Shown: piece after piece, positions 29,501 to 38,336 of the stretch | Layout: every line of letters begins with the position of its first letter | How positions within the stretch are numbered: the first letter of the stretch is position 1 | From: an uncultured Aquimarina sp. | Lineage (GTDB): Bacteria > Bacteroidota > Bacteroidia > Flavobacteriales > Flavobacteriaceae | DNA length: 64,000 nucleotides | Direction: 5' to 3' | Assembly: GCA_947496705.1 (NCBI GenBank) | Contig: CANMDW010000005.1 | Location: forward strand, 170,666 to 234,665 | Translations under genes and position numbers: made by a program | Notes under the pieces: model-generated | Database searches by the model: none | Seen by the model: the letters and a program-made list of their open reading frames with translations, nothing else | Told to the model about the DNA's origin: nothing

Positions 29501-30328
29501 ATGCTGTTCTTCGGGAACCGATTTTAGGCTATCGGGATCCTGTAGAACGGTAACGACAGAGGCTTTTCGGAAATCCAGTTCGGGTTGATTTTCAAAAAAA
29601 GCAAGCAAGCCTTCCCGTACAGGTGTATCATCGGCTGCGATCTCCTGGTCCTGTATCATACGATGAATCACCCCTGTGGGCTCCATATGGAAGAGCCGGT
29701 CGTTGATACGGGTGGCAAATAGTTCTCGTCGTTCATTCGCTGTCTCTCCTATGATGTCATCCGGGATGTCTGCTGTATCTATTTGAGCGATGATGTCTTC
29801 CTTCCTGATCGTACGAGCCACATCACGAAGGGAATTGAGCGCATTATTGTTGACAAATGCTGTCACCAGATGATCCTGGTCTTCCAGCAAGTCGGCCAAC
29901 TCATAGCTAAACGTAACTTTTTCTACCATTTCCGTATCAAATTCCTCGTCTTCCGAAAGTCGTGTTTTCAAGAGGCTGATATTGCCTTCTGCTTCGGTAA
30001 AAAGTACTTCCAAACGGGCTTTTTGTGTTTCACTGGTGATTGTATTTGTCAGAACGTTGAGTCGTTTTTTCTGGCGACCACTCAGTCGGGGCCTCCGGAT
30101 AAGAACTTCAATTTCATCCAGCTTATTGGCAGTGGCGGTATCCACCTCACCGGTAGCTTCCAATCCTTGTGTTTCCTGCCATTGTAGCAATGTGCTTTGG
30201 GTACCTTCCCCAAAATAGCTATCAGTGATTTCATTGTCAGGAATGCTCAACCCTTCCTGAATAAGTTGGTTATGAAGTGCCTGGACTTCTTTCCCTTGTG
30301 CCCCTATAGATAGATGTATATTTTTCAT
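20588..30328 (-). CDS. Tc (ABC) toxin TcA subunit
   Basis: 3246 residues, longer than the ~2500 of Photorhabdus TcdA1. From the N-terminus: a peptidoglycan-binding-like domain (about 1-75, YFGEGTQSTLLQWQ), TcA/VRP1-type helical shell (about 400-430, CSHCNSVYSPSAYLVELFQYL), a PA14-like insertion (about 1480-1575, WRGFFVPEKEGQYSF), the shell segment WEMLFHSVGMLAEQL (about 2276), a long alpha-helical channel-type coiled coil (about 2735-2830), and the C-terminal TcB-binding region with FDLDYAGHYKRRIKTIAVSI and SLRDRLPFF. TcA forms the pentameric receptor-binding injection channel. No signal peptide is evident. Confidence 0.93.
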   Translation of the reverse strand: MKNIHLSIGAQGKEVQALHNQLIQEGLSIPDNEITDSYFGEGTQSTLLQWQETQGLEATGEVDTATANKLDEIEVLIRRPRLSGRQKKRLNVLTNTITSETQKARLEVLFTEAEGNISLLKTRLSEDEEFDTEMVEKVTFSYELADLLEDQDHLVTAFVNNNALNSLRDVARTIRKEDIIAQIDTADIPDDIIGETANERRELFATRINDRLFHMEPTGVIHRMIQDQEIAADDTPVREGLLAFFENQPELDFRKASVVTVLQDPDSLKSVPEEQHEAVVDRLKKLQRLSSVSSKAAAVPVLLDLSLDSAYAISEIPVERFVGRYSEQLGGKEAARIMHRNAQNITLRNEEAYLALRQVAMGASVNMVHGGLSVDARYEALNTYARDRNIPINFETLFGSVDLCECSHCNSVYSPSAYLVELFQYLRNNNLDPDHPETGDPGIGGTPLGKLFRRRPDLGHLQLTCENANTLIPYIDLVNEVMESFVVHLEDYTTDTNTPKQTTIEEHNVEDESSGELLAEPQHTNDEAYRILKDEVYPVCKLPYHQPIDTIRQYTEFLGTSRHELLSTFQTHISYPLADNPDQAEIDRAAEWEVLKKLSVDRAIAAEYLSLIEEEYVILTKEGFHTKEWYELEEETNLTLAEYHERIGLQHTWNYFGIEDENQMLQELKWVKPSQETGIVGFLRRTNILYVDLIELLKTRYINPNYLSGKALAYMNSLRFSYRYLQTLVDYGQADLELRYQGLVEFLIQDLNNNLPSPFTASYVACWVHRYFEKIGKLIVLEDEHKCNCIEGTIQLLVTHQSPNLELNVEAILTIDAECQIYIEDSSVNPKRLVGHLDTNSGQLILDPLKFFESNLQLLELGEDFLKQILATGRGTFIGNKGEIGKIDDLLLIIDGEPFVCTNYHEKCDLSKTQLQHLDGTDLETEEYDRMHRFIRLWCKLEWNIEEVDQAITGVGEAADNPLPIPSNFFIANNLVALVPSEDPESIDDLTMNPSQPGSDIDDLTSNPIDLKDCLPEPISKVDQEITPYLIEQLTAIKKLLQITGLELPQLLTNWTTIGVYGEKSLYESLFLKYNLIAFDDIFKENEFGTYLTKEGETISDHLPILMAALKVDANTIETIMSLASIADEMTLENVSTIYRHTLLIKTLGLRITQLSGLFTLTEDIAYPFGKPTQTLEFYKLFSRVEDSGFSLNTLNYLLLDEDDTIRPIKPGMGTIFRLAMKLRDGLLQIETDHGDIKENQEATEDLLRSKLSLIYDGETTEKIIALLQGTTTYFDNTRRKFSTQLEENDQKAITAFLLDRQKEEEDQPGGDFQTFLSRVQFSGTRGLQITGVLSEADKDRVTTLADLITNVEDADNFLITANKIYAQPERLFDDVLATIFIENIDAAKDVLLAEDVINSENIDEGTAVQKRAFFLDAFIPYLREELSKRMVIQTLAGDLGLDADITQSLMMDVIKTEAGDSIYQEIIRLKEQKDTETEEQQWRGFFVPEKEGQYSFLLEAEGDAALTFDNRSLWSVPETTDEEGINFYQSEPRFLKAGQAYPFLLEGYDEDATGNIIGLFMKFEDQAQVAMSDKMLFPALRTKAFQEAYIRLQKASLVIAGFSMKRIELEFFQEFADQFEGVDFNALTFEQWLRLEAFYRLQKSVPATQLTLVAFLRWSNQIENEETPSVTDQIHALTGWEKSAIDTMLLPQHFNLSDPSYFQNEIHLLKLQQTLQVAKKIGVGLGYLFNWGQPTSGFDKNRTIAGGIREVIRARYTQEEWEEAIKQVHDTSRKNRRDALTAYLLAQPVLKEWGVIDANSLFEFFLIDVQMTACMETSRIKQAISSVQLYVQRCFLGLEEKDGVSSKDLDRSRWEWMSHYRVWEANRKVFLYPENWILPELRDDKSPFFEELESELLQNDINKDTVKAALTKYIVQVDEVANLEVVGQYLEGNRTTGKLHVIGRTRNAPFFYYYRYFDYDTKYWYPWEKVEVDIPSIEVEDERGTITNNGAYAIPVVWKNRLFIFFPELMKKNWKSTLQERQKISDSAENKASDVQPMYYWEIKLAWTERKQEKWIPKQLSDQPINAVRIIDDEDNPEIEGERHIFDFYLDPEKFVFAPFVASNGIFIQPFYLGETKRVTEDIFNNDTQFRRDSNDIQEIIDLDRSFRFDSDKIKIRGTVNNIIPNIWDDGPYHFGTLKDNVSRYLFPIQAEGAETNPGDALDPFFFDLDDYTKFLSGSFNYNFHHPKTRRLLGFLRKNQLKKVFKEIGLDNDNYGSNNGIDYHELKRPYALYNWEMLFHSVGMLAEQLSKSQRFEESMQWWHYIFDPIGVQGDIKNVWKFLPFQETSSQNVLDKIFNDLDPNTPNDEINEWRENPFMPHVIARARPTAYMKWVVMKYIDNLIAWGDHLFRQDTIESINQATQLYILAGHILGPRPEIIPKRGKVQPKSYMDLVNKWDAFSNAMVDLELLFPFSNQINTAGVVDADGEPHYVNIYGFATTMYFCIPDNPKLLRYWDTVADRLFKIRHCLNIEGVFRKLNLFEPSIDPALLVQAAAQGLSIGSVLNDLSTPMPNYRFNYLLQRALEITSEVKSLGSALLSALEKKDGETLSLLRAQHETHIQELMMDVRKLQLEEAEKSLESLQQNRKAPEYRLKYYLQLAGEEVNIPAIDTEFTEVENQMPEVKEESGMKLIPSELEEVKKAKLSRDLQIGIGTVETLASILYALPDAKIDLTPLGVGAGAKWGGSNLGAVTQAIAKGLQIGVNVASSQSSAASRKTGFIRQFQDRVFQANLAGHELMQIDKQITAQKIRKEIAQLEIDNHQVQIEQTREVEAFVRDKFSNEQLYQWMSDQLKDLYYQTYSFAYDLAKKAEKVFRFEMGLSASDFIKFGYWDSSREGFLAGEQLYLALKHLENAYVETKPHDYEITKHISLQQLNPLALIQLKEEGVCEFEIPEEIFDLDYAGHYKRRIKTIAVSIPCIAGPYTSLNCTLRLLNHEYRNSKIASSATDYTKKLEEADERFVYNPIPTTAIAVSQGQNDSGVFELNFNGERYLPFEGAGAISRWRLELPQEFRQFDYETISDVIMHLSYTSCEGGVTLKNVALENLASYVEDAAALSKQEGLFRMLSLKHEFPDEWHRLLHPGAGAEVENTVFNLGSLRDRLPFFANSKNISNLSIHSIRLFTYAEDLTVTALRSDDPNPGTLTPIGPEPTLAAGAEVGQLQQYAATDMDQDLNGFWGLQFDQNQLTPDALKNAWLVIKYQLEIGT

Positions 30329-30752
30329 TGTGATGTTTTTTATTGTTTGTTTTTATACTTACGGTTATTCTTCTATTACATAAAAAAATTTGGTTGCTCC
30401 CTTTAGGGAAGTGGTCAACAACTGAATTTTTGAATTTTTCTTTTACCCCCAGCTCTAAAGGGTGAAGAAAAATTCATAATATTGATATGATAACAGATGT
30501 TTAATCATTTGTTTTAAAAGCACGGATTATAAATTTTTCTACCGCCAGGTAGATTCGCACAACCGGATCATTGTTTTACTTCGAAGTTGTAAATCTACCT
30601 GTTGCAGACAGGCTTCGAAGAGCGGAATTATGAATCCTCACTATCATAATTATTTGTTTATAAAGGCACGGATTACAAATCCGCGTGATCTGGTTTTACC
30701 ATTTAGGTTGGAATGCTGGAAAAGTGGTTGACTCTTCTAAATTCATTTCAAA
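30329..30752. other. Intergenic region between the two Tc genes (no gene)
   Basis: 424 bp without an ORF. It holds two related pieces starting GCACGGATTA (30520 and 30666), the second with the palindrome CGGATTACAAATCCG (30669-30683), and a CTACCTG..CAGG-type dispersed repeat at 30592-30613 whose relative sits upstream of the tcBC gene at 38608. No promoter is clear. Confidence 0.6.
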
Positions 30753-33700
30753 CTATTCTTTTTGTTCCATATTATACTCTTTAGCCTGTGCTTTTTGGTC
30801 GGCTGTCAGTAAGTTTGGATTATTTTTATAAATAAGTGCAGACATCGAATCTGAATAGTCACTAGTGTTTAATTCCTCATTCCATTTCCAACTTGCATAG
30901 TTTTTGATGTCAAATGTTAAAAAAGGATCATCAAGCAGATCTTTATAAAACTGTAACCCTGCTAAATTAGCGGCATTGTCAGCATATGAAAATACCCCAG
31001 TGGTAGCCAACCCATATTTCCCTTTCTCCCACTCTATATTTTTTTCAAAAGCTGCCTTATCACCTTTTTTTTCTACAACAGAAATTTCAAATAATTGATA
31101 TCCCTGTGCAAAAAAATGTCCTAATTTATCAGTTCCGATTGCTAATCTTTTTTGTTCTTCTGGAGGTAAAATTGATGCTATAAACCTACCATTTTCAAAG
31201 CGAGGCTTAGGGAGTTTCTTTGGATCTGTTAAATCTAAAACAATTGATGGGTTTACAGCTGTATCCTTAGTTAACCAAGCTACTCCATGAGCCATTATAG
31301 TTGCTCCTTGATATTTGTTACCAGCCTTTTGATTTGGCAGATATTTACTTGCCCAACGTTCAATATGACTCTTATTAAAATATGCATCTCTTGACTCAAT
31401 CGTTAATGGTAACATTATCATTTCACTTCCTCGGGGTACACCAAGCTGAGAAATCCCTTCTATTAATTTATTTTTTTGCTCATCCGTTACTTTGTCTCCA
31501 CGTCTAATTCCTAAATTCTTACGCAATATTTTTAGACGGGCATTTACATAATGATTTAATTGTGGATTGCTTGGAGCAAGTTTATTTACATCAACATTAG
31601 AGGTGTCTGTTTCTGCAAAACCGTTTAAATCTCTACTTCCTATAGGTCTATTACCTGCATATAAATACAAATTCACCCCATCCCCAATTCCAATAGGATC
31701 AGAGGCGCTCCATCGTCCCAACCAGGGGATATAATACCTGGCAGAATGATAGTTCAACCCACTTTCTTCATCCCGTTCCATACCCGTATAGCGATAGCGT
31801 TTGGCAGCCGTACGAATGTTGGCATTGACCGCCTGATATGCCGTAGTACCATAAGGATGGTATTCCTCATACGAAATGATTTCCCCATCTTCATTGGTTT
31901 CGAGGGTTGCAGACCCCAGATGATTACTCATTTGGTAGCGTATGGTACGTACTTCTGTGTCGTCATCAATTTCATTGCGGGTATCTACCATGGCAATACG
32001 GCCACTATCATCTGAAACATGAAGGCTCTGCCGTTCCAGACCGGCATTGGTACCTGAGTGCTTTCGGAAGATCTCTACCCCTCCCAGATAGATCCGTTCT
32101 TCTTTTATGGTGGGAGTCACCCCTTCGGCAGCCTGGTTTTCGGTTACTTTGCGTATGCGTTGCCCACTATTGTCATAGACATAATAGGTAGTTTCAGGCG
32201 TACCATTATTTACCACCTGCCGGGCTACGGCTGTTAGCTCATCTTTAAAATTCCACTGCATCACACTCAGATGCGACATTTGTGTCATATACCCATGTTG
32301 TGCATGGTGAGGATAGGTATAGATCTGTTCTCCTACTTGTGTACTTTGTAAGCGATTGTTATTTGTCTCATATGCATAGGTGCGGGTCCAATTCCCTGCC
32401 AGGGCCTGGTGTTGCATCTCGAGGATATTGCCTACCCCATCATAGGCATACGACTGGGTATAGGTGCGCCATGCCATGGGATCATTTACCTGATGCTGTA
32501 CCAGGAAAGGCAAGTCGTTCCAGTTATCTTCGGCACCAAAACTGGTTTGGGCGATATGTTCCCGACCCATGGCTTCTACCAAACGGTAGAGTGCATCATA
32601 GGTATATTGTGATCTGGGCTCTATCTGGTGATTTCCGAAAAAAATAGTGGGGATCGCCCGGTCTTCGATATCGATAATGTTCCCCACAGGATCGTAGGTA
32701 TAGTGAAGGTCCTGTAGCAGCTCATTATTCTGTCTCTGGCTTTCCAACCTTATGAGACGAAAGGTTAGCGGATCGTAGGTATACCGGGTCAATACATTGT
32801 TTCCATAAAGAATACGTTGTCGTCTTCCTTTTTCATCATAATCGATTTGCTGTACAAATACCTCATCTACGCTACCGTTCCCGTTGGCAGCTACCATAGT
32901 AACGGTAACACTTTCGAGCAAACCAGCTTCGTTATAGTTGGGGGTAGTGATACTCCCATCGGGAGTCGTAGACTGTATAACTCTGTTAAGAGCATCAAAG
33001 GTGGCAGCACTGGTAAAAATTTCAGCTTCCAAACCGCTATCGGGATTGGCTCCGCTCCAATCTACCATGTCTTTATATTCAATAGCCAACTGGCGGGTGG
33101 AGGACAATAGATTTCCTTTAAAATCAAATACCAGATTTTGTACTTTCCCGGCGGTATCATACTGTGTAAATATCTGCCCTCTCAGGTTATTTGCCTGGTC
33201 ATCGGGTTGTTCTTCGCCATATATGATGCTTTCATATACGTGATCCAATGGCAGTTCTCCATCGCCACCTGTTACCCGCATCAGTAACGGTCGTTGTAGT
33301 ACATCGTATTCGGTAGAGAACATATGCTGACGGCTATCCCAGGCACGCAGAGGATTTCCAGCCACATTATTCAATATCCAGCGTTCTCCCGCATCCATAC
33401 TGTTCTCATACACCCGGTGGCCCAACAGGTTATGTTGGTACTGCATGACGGTATTCTCACGGGCATCGATAACCGTCAGGGTATTTCCTTCGATATCCAG
33501 ATCGATACGGGTGCTATAAAATTCATCGACACCATCAACACGGTTGTGCGCTATGCTATATACCGGGCGGCCTAAGGTATCGAGATATAGCTGTGTCGGA
33601 GTATCGTAATGCTGGGCAGCTTTCCAGGCGGCTAAAGTTTCAACATCATCAGGTGCCGGATCATTGGGATCCGGGCTACCGCGATCGAGATACCATTGAC

Positions 33701-36700
33701 TATTTATCACCGTATCATTGGCATCATAACTTGCTTGTTGCCATGCATCAAACACTACCTTGGTAAATGTACCATCGGGTGCTATCGTTCGTATATTTCG
33801 CCCCAGGGCATCATAATAGATCACGGGGGTAACTCCCTGCTCTACCATTTCCTTCGCATCTTCATAAAATGGGGTCGTTGAAAAGTAAGGTTCGTATTGT
33901 TTTACAGGATTGCCTTTATTATTTAAAATAGTACGACCATTCCCTATCCAGCGTAGCTGATCATTAGTATTTATGGTTTCAGTGCTAAAACTGCAATCGG
34001 ATTCGATACTAAGCTGTAACGCCTCTCCCGGTTCTGCCTGTACTTTGGTCATAACTACATTGCCTGTACCATCGGAGTACTCAAAACTGAGTTGCAGCGG
34101 ACTATTTGCATTGACCTGGTGATGCTGTTCACGGACGATACTTCCCGTCACGACAGGTAATCGTTTGATGATAGCGCAAGGTTGTGTATCGGGATGTGCT
34201 TCGAATTGTTCTTCTAACAGCGTAACCGAGATCTGATATCGATCCAGATCATATATAAACCGGGTCGTAGCATGCTGCATCAGTTCGCGTGCTGTGTTAC
34301 GCAACGTCTCCGTATCAGATAATGTAACGTATTGCTGTATCAGAGAACGCTCTGCTTCGTCAGTGACCTCGCTAAGACCTTCGAGATCGTCTGCTTCATT
34401 GCCTTTACCCATAACTGCCATAGCCTTTACCAATCCTAATTCATCCAATAAGCCAACAGTGATATTGTTGTTGATATCCCGCACCCGGATGGGTGACAGT
34501 GTACGAAAATTATAGTGCTCTACGACAACCTCATTCCCTATAGCATCGGTAGTTGATTCCATGAGTAAGAAATAATCTTTGTAGTAAGAAACCTGTGTTG
34601 TGGAGCCAAAAGGATCTGTATACGATAGCGGGCTGTAAAACCGTTCTCGTGCATCGGCAATCGTCTCTGCTTCTGCTATAAATTGCACGGTACCGCTACG
34701 AATCCACCAGTTGCCATCCTGTTGCAGGTAGCGCCCTTCAGTGAGCAAGGTATCGGCATCTTCTATCTTGTCTCCAAAAATATCCTGTAATAATGCCGGT
34801 GTGTAGGCCAGTTGATAGCTTTCATAACCGATACCTTGTGATTCGAGCACTCCGGGATCCAGGGGACCGGTAAGGTCATTCCGGTAGAACAGGGTACGTA
34901 TCTGTTCGATAAGACGTCTTTCGGTTCCTCCGGTGGGGGTTTCACGATACTCTATTTCGGTACTGCCTGTATTGAGGATACCTTCAAAATCTGTTAATTG
35001 GTATAGATTATCTGATGGCACCAGCCCTGTGATCTCATAGGTTTCGGTTTCAAAAAGCCCACGTAAGCGATATGCTTCTGGTTCGGTGATATCATTAGTA
35101 TATTGATTATGAGTATATGTAATCAGGGTTTGGGCCTGTTTATCCTGTATTGCTAGCGGAAGTTCCGGATCAGCCTGCTGTCGCGGATAGACTACCGAGG
35201 CTGCTTCAAGGACATTGCCTAGTTCATCGATCTGGATATTTAACGAATGTGCTATTCTCGGATCATGCTCATCACGTTCGTATTGAATGGTGATCGCTTC
35301 ACTTTCTGTTACCATGAATACGCCATAAGAATTTTCCCTTCTGGGTTGAAGCAGTTGAATGTGGCAATTATGAGTAGCTACAGAAAATGGTTTGGCCTGT
35401 TGCTGCATAGATGGGATATCTTCTTCTTTTCCATCCAGTGCAAAGACTTCCTGGCGCAGTACCATCCCTTTACATGCCCGTAACGCTTCGCGCCATTCAT
35501 CGGCGGTTAGGTGATCTATCATTGTTTCTGAACCCGGAATGTTTTCAGCTGCCACCACACGGGCGTCATCCAATTGCGGTTCGATTACGGCAATTGGGTT
35601 TTCCGGAAAAGTCTGATTGTAAAGCTCATACCAATACTCTTCTCTGAACTGGTTTAGGATTTTTTCTTTTTCCAGAAAGGCCCCGGTATGAAACCAGGTT
35701 TTGGTAAGCGTGGGTGGCTGATACAATTCTTCTGATTGCTCCAGGAGCGTATCCTCCTGATTTGCCTGCCATGTTTCATAGAACTCTGTGTCGAGCTGTT
35801 CTACCATACCAAAACCCCGGAATTCGCGTTCGGCATGATCATAGTATCCGTGATGATATCGATATTCGCTGGAAAATCGAACCTGAGTGATCTTTTCTTC
35901 TACTGTTAGTTTACTGATGACCTGTACCGGGAAGGGCAACTTTGTTATCCAGGGTTTTCCTTCTAATTTGTCTTTCAGATAAAAATGTGTTGAGCTTTTA
36001 TATTCAAGCGTGGTTTCCTTTCCTAAATTGTTGCTGTACCGGGTCATCACATGAGGCTTTTTACTATCCATCAGATCCATATAGCGCATAGGAGCATGGC
36101 CTTCCGAAGGAAGATCGGATGACCATACCAGACAGGAAGTACCTGTACCCAGCAGATCAATGACAGAAATCCGGGTATGGCTATTAATTGCAAAGAAGGG
36201 TTCGATTTCGTGTGCATTACTCCAGGCATTTCCCGATAAGTTCAGGTAGGCCTTAAACGTGTTTTTCCCCAGGTAGATAATATCTGTAGCACCAGTTCCA
36301 CTCACGTCTGCTAGTTGAAGATAATTGAGGTTAAACTGTTGTGGATCATCAAAAAGTGGTGCATTACTCATGGTAATTTTGGCACTGAATTTTCCATACC
36401 CTTTATTGGCCCAGTAGCAGATCTCTCCATTACGTATCCTGAGGATGTCTGTTAAGCCATCGCCTGTCATATCTGCCAGAAAAATGGACTCTTGTTGATC
36501 GGTATCTTCAAAAACAAGGGCTGGCCCTTGTTCTTCATCCAGGGGTTTGAAGCTTTGCTTGGCAGGTTCATATCCTTTTTTTCCTTTCGCTGCATACCAT
36601 ACCAATACGTTTTCTTCGGTCATTACTAGATCAGGTTGGCCATTTCCGGTAAGGTCCAATAATCGGGTATTTGGATCGCGCAGATCTATATTAGCTATTT

Positions 36701-38336
36701 CTGTAAAAGCCTGAAAAGGTTTCCAGCCTTCTTCAGCACTGAGTTCAAAAAAGCCATGAATACCAGAGGCATTGACAACTACTTGTTTTTCGGCATTGGC
36801 CTCCAAATCTTGTAAACTAAGTACTCCATTCTCCAATCCATGTAGAGAAGGTTTAGGGATCACTGATGCCGCTTCTGTAAATGTTACCTGCCCGTCTTCA
36901 TTCAGATCGCTTAAATTACTCTTATAATACCAGTTTTCGGCTTGCTCAGTAAGGATTCCCGAAATGCCTTCTCCATAAAAATCTACCCATTGGTAGTTGT
37001 TCATAAGTCCCACAGGAGCGTGGAGCATATTTTCTGGATCTACTTGTTTTACCGCTGTGTTCCATTGCAGTTGCTGGTAGTGAAATGTTACCGGCGGTAA
37101 TGACTTTTGAGAATAGGTGCCATCTTGCCTGCGAATGTATCCCGATTGTGTAATGGATGACAGGTAGGTGACTTCTGTTTGCCCGGAATCGTTTATGGCA
37201 GAAGGTGTATAATTTAATTGCAGAGCTTTGACCAAATATGCGTTTCCGAAATCAGTTTCTTCTGGTGTACCGACAAATTGCATTTCTTCTTCAAAATGGT
37301 GAAACATTAGAATACGATGGCATAGTCGATATGTTCTGATCTCAAAACCCGAACGATAGGAAGAAAAGGCATCGGGGCGCACATCCCAGGAACGTATCTC
37401 TTCATAGGCAGGGGTCTCTTCTTCATTGGAAGGGTCTTTATGCTCCCCATAATCCATCACCAATTCAAAAAATGATTCCGCATCAGAGGCTGGTAAGGTA
37501 GGATTATGAGGGTCATCGGCATACCAGGCTTGCCGGTTGCCATAGGTAATACGTTTTAGATATCGATTGGTAAACGTAGCCAGGCCCTGATGCCGGTTGC
37601 GTTCAGATACTATATCCGGAACATTGATCAGATCTTCGGACTTATAGCTGTATCGAATCCAGTTGCCTTTATCATCATAACTGAACTCGGCCAACCAGGC
37701 AAAGATTTTTGTCTCATTATTCGGATCAAAAATCCGGGCATCCGGACTTAACCCAAAGAACGTGGTAATGTTATCTGGTGTGGTTACCTTCCAATATATA
37801 CTGCCATTTTCGGTTTGGGTAATGCGTTCTATGCGGGCAAAGCCTCCTTCTATTCTTGGGCGATATTGATGAATGATCAATCCATTTTGTTGTATTTCGA
37901 TAGGCTGCAATGTTTCTTCATTAAGGAAAGGGACCAGGTCTTCTGCTCCTGAAAACATAAAAATGTCCTCTTCTGACCCGTCTTTATATCTTGGCAATTC
38001 CTTATCTGTTTTTCGCTGAATCATTGGATAGTCTACCGACCATCCCAAGCCATAAGGGCCGTTACCACTGCCTGAATTATAACTAAGTAATAAGGAGGGT
38101 GCAAATCCATTACGTCCTGGTGAAATGGGAAGCGGAATATTAAAACCTGCTGTACCGTTGGCTGCATTGACTTCAAATTTTTCATCGATCCCTTTTAATG
38201 CTCCGCCGCCTTTTGGTAGTGAAATAGATGGAATTTCTATCGCATTAGATGTTGTTGCCTGTTCTTGAGTTAAGGTATTTACTTCTGATATGTCTGTTTT
38301 ATTCACATTATCCATTTGAAAGTTTTTTGTTTCCAT
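30753..38336 (-). CDS. Fused Tc toxin TcB-TcC (Rhs) subunit
   Basis: 2527 residues. Domains in order: SpvB/TcaC-type N-terminus (about 30-330, starting ISLPKGGGALKGI and LLLSYNSGSGNGPYGLGWS), FG-GAP-like beta-propeller blades (DLTGNGQPDLV about 562, DMTGDGLTDIL about 625), TcdB middle region, YD/Rhs repeats (about 1600-2130, YTYDPLTFRLIRL), and the Rhs core with YIPWLGRWSASDPIG and NLYLYAGNRPIGSRDLNG (about 2180-2232). In known Tc complexes the BC cocoon encapsulates the autoproteolytically released C-terminus. The ~295-residue tip here is of no family I recognise (see findings). An ATG at 38315 is an alternative start. Confidence 0.93.
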   Translation of the reverse strand: METKNFQMDNVNKTDISEVNTLTQEQATTSNAIEIPSISLPKGGGALKGIDEKFEVNAANGTAGFNIPLPISPGRNGFAPSLLLSYNSGSGNGPYGLGWSVDYPMIQRKTDKELPRYKDGSEEDIFMFSGAEDLVPFLNEETLQPIEIQQNGLIIHQYRPRIEGGFARIERITQTENGSIYWKVTTPDNITTFFGLSPDARIFDPNNETKIFAWLAEFSYDDKGNWIRYSYKSEDLINVPDIVSERNRHQGLATFTNRYLKRITYGNRQAWYADDPHNPTLPASDAESFFELVMDYGEHKDPSNEEETPAYEEIRSWDVRPDAFSSYRSGFEIRTYRLCHRILMFHHFEEEMQFVGTPEETDFGNAYLVKALQLNYTPSAINDSGQTEVTYLSSITQSGYIRRQDGTYSQKSLPPVTFHYQQLQWNTAVKQVDPENMLHAPVGLMNNYQWVDFYGEGISGILTEQAENWYYKSNLSDLNEDGQVTFTEAASVIPKPSLHGLENGVLSLQDLEANAEKQVVVNASGIHGFFELSAEEGWKPFQAFTEIANIDLRDPNTRLLDLTGNGQPDLVMTEENVLVWYAAKGKKGYEPAKQSFKPLDEEQGPALVFEDTDQQESIFLADMTGDGLTDILRIRNGEICYWANKGYGKFSAKITMSNAPLFDDPQQFNLNYLQLADVSGTGATDIIYLGKNTFKAYLNLSGNAWSNAHEIEPFFAINSHTRISVIDLLGTGTSCLVWSSDLPSEGHAPMRYMDLMDSKKPHVMTRYSNNLGKETTLEYKSSTHFYLKDKLEGKPWITKLPFPVQVISKLTVEEKITQVRFSSEYRYHHGYYDHAEREFRGFGMVEQLDTEFYETWQANQEDTLLEQSEELYQPPTLTKTWFHTGAFLEKEKILNQFREEYWYELYNQTFPENPIAVIEPQLDDARVVAAENIPGSETMIDHLTADEWREALRACKGMVLRQEVFALDGKEEDIPSMQQQAKPFSVATHNCHIQLLQPRRENSYGVFMVTESEAITIQYERDEHDPRIAHSLNIQIDELGNVLEAASVVYPRQQADPELPLAIQDKQAQTLITYTHNQYTNDITEPEAYRLRGLFETETYEITGLVPSDNLYQLTDFEGILNTGSTEIEYRETPTGGTERRLIEQIRTLFYRNDLTGPLDPGVLESQGIGYESYQLAYTPALLQDIFGDKIEDADTLLTEGRYLQQDGNWWIRSGTVQFIAEAETIADARERFYSPLSYTDPFGSTTQVSYYKDYFLLMESTTDAIGNEVVVEHYNFRTLSPIRVRDINNNITVGLLDELGLVKAMAVMGKGNEADDLEGLSEVTDEAERSLIQQYVTLSDTETLRNTARELMQHATTRFIYDLDRYQISVTLLEEQFEAHPDTQPCAIIKRLPVVTGSIVREQHHQVNANSPLQLSFEYSDGTGNVVMTKVQAEPGEALQLSIESDCSFSTETINTNDQLRWIGNGRTILNNKGNPVKQYEPYFSTTPFYEDAKEMVEQGVTPVIYYDALGRNIRTIAPDGTFTKVVFDAWQQASYDANDTVINSQWYLDRGSPDPNDPAPDDVETLAAWKAAQHYDTPTQLYLDTLGRPVYSIAHNRVDGVDEFYSTRIDLDIEGNTLTVIDARENTVMQYQHNLLGHRVYENSMDAGERWILNNVAGNPLRAWDSRQHMFSTEYDVLQRPLLMRVTGGDGELPLDHVYESIIYGEEQPDDQANNLRGQIFTQYDTAGKVQNLVFDFKGNLLSSTRQLAIEYKDMVDWSGANPDSGLEAEIFTSAATFDALNRVIQSTTPDGSITTPNYNEAGLLESVTVTMVAANGNGSVDEVFVQQIDYDEKGRRQRILYGNNVLTRYTYDPLTFRLIRLESQRQNNELLQDLHYTYDPVGNIIDIEDRAIPTIFFGNHQIEPRSQYTYDALYRLVEAMGREHIAQTSFGAEDNWNDLPFLVQHQVNDPMAWRTYTQSYAYDGVGNILEMQHQALAGNWTRTYAYETNNNRLQSTQVGEQIYTYPHHAQHGYMTQMSHLSVMQWNFKDELTAVARQVVNNGTPETTYYVYDNSGQRIRKVTENQAAEGVTPTIKEERIYLGGVEIFRKHSGTNAGLERQSLHVSDDSGRIAMVDTRNEIDDDTEVRTIRYQMSNHLGSATLETNEDGEIISYEEYHPYGTTAYQAVNANIRTAAKRYRYTGMERDEESGLNYHSARYYIPWLGRWSASDPIGIGDGVNLYLYAGNRPIGSRDLNGFAETDTSNVDVNKLAPSNPQLNHYVNARLKILRKNLGIRRGDKVTDEQKNKLIEGISQLGVPRGSEMIMLPLTIESRDAYFNKSHIERWASKYLPNQKAGNKYQGATIMAHGVAWLTKDTAVNPSIVLDLTDPKKLPKPRFENGRFIASILPPEEQKRLAIGTDKLGHFFAQGYQLFEISVVEKKGDKAAFEKNIEWEKGKYGLATTGVFSYADNAANLAGLQFYKDLLDDPFLTFDIKNYASWKWNEELNTSDYSDSMSALIYKNNPNLLTADQKAQAKEYNMEQKE

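Noticed and set aside
20588..38336. eCIS/PVC phage-tail-like injection system
   Set aside because: No sheath, tube, baseplate or AAA+ ATPase genes; the two proteins are classical Tc subunits.
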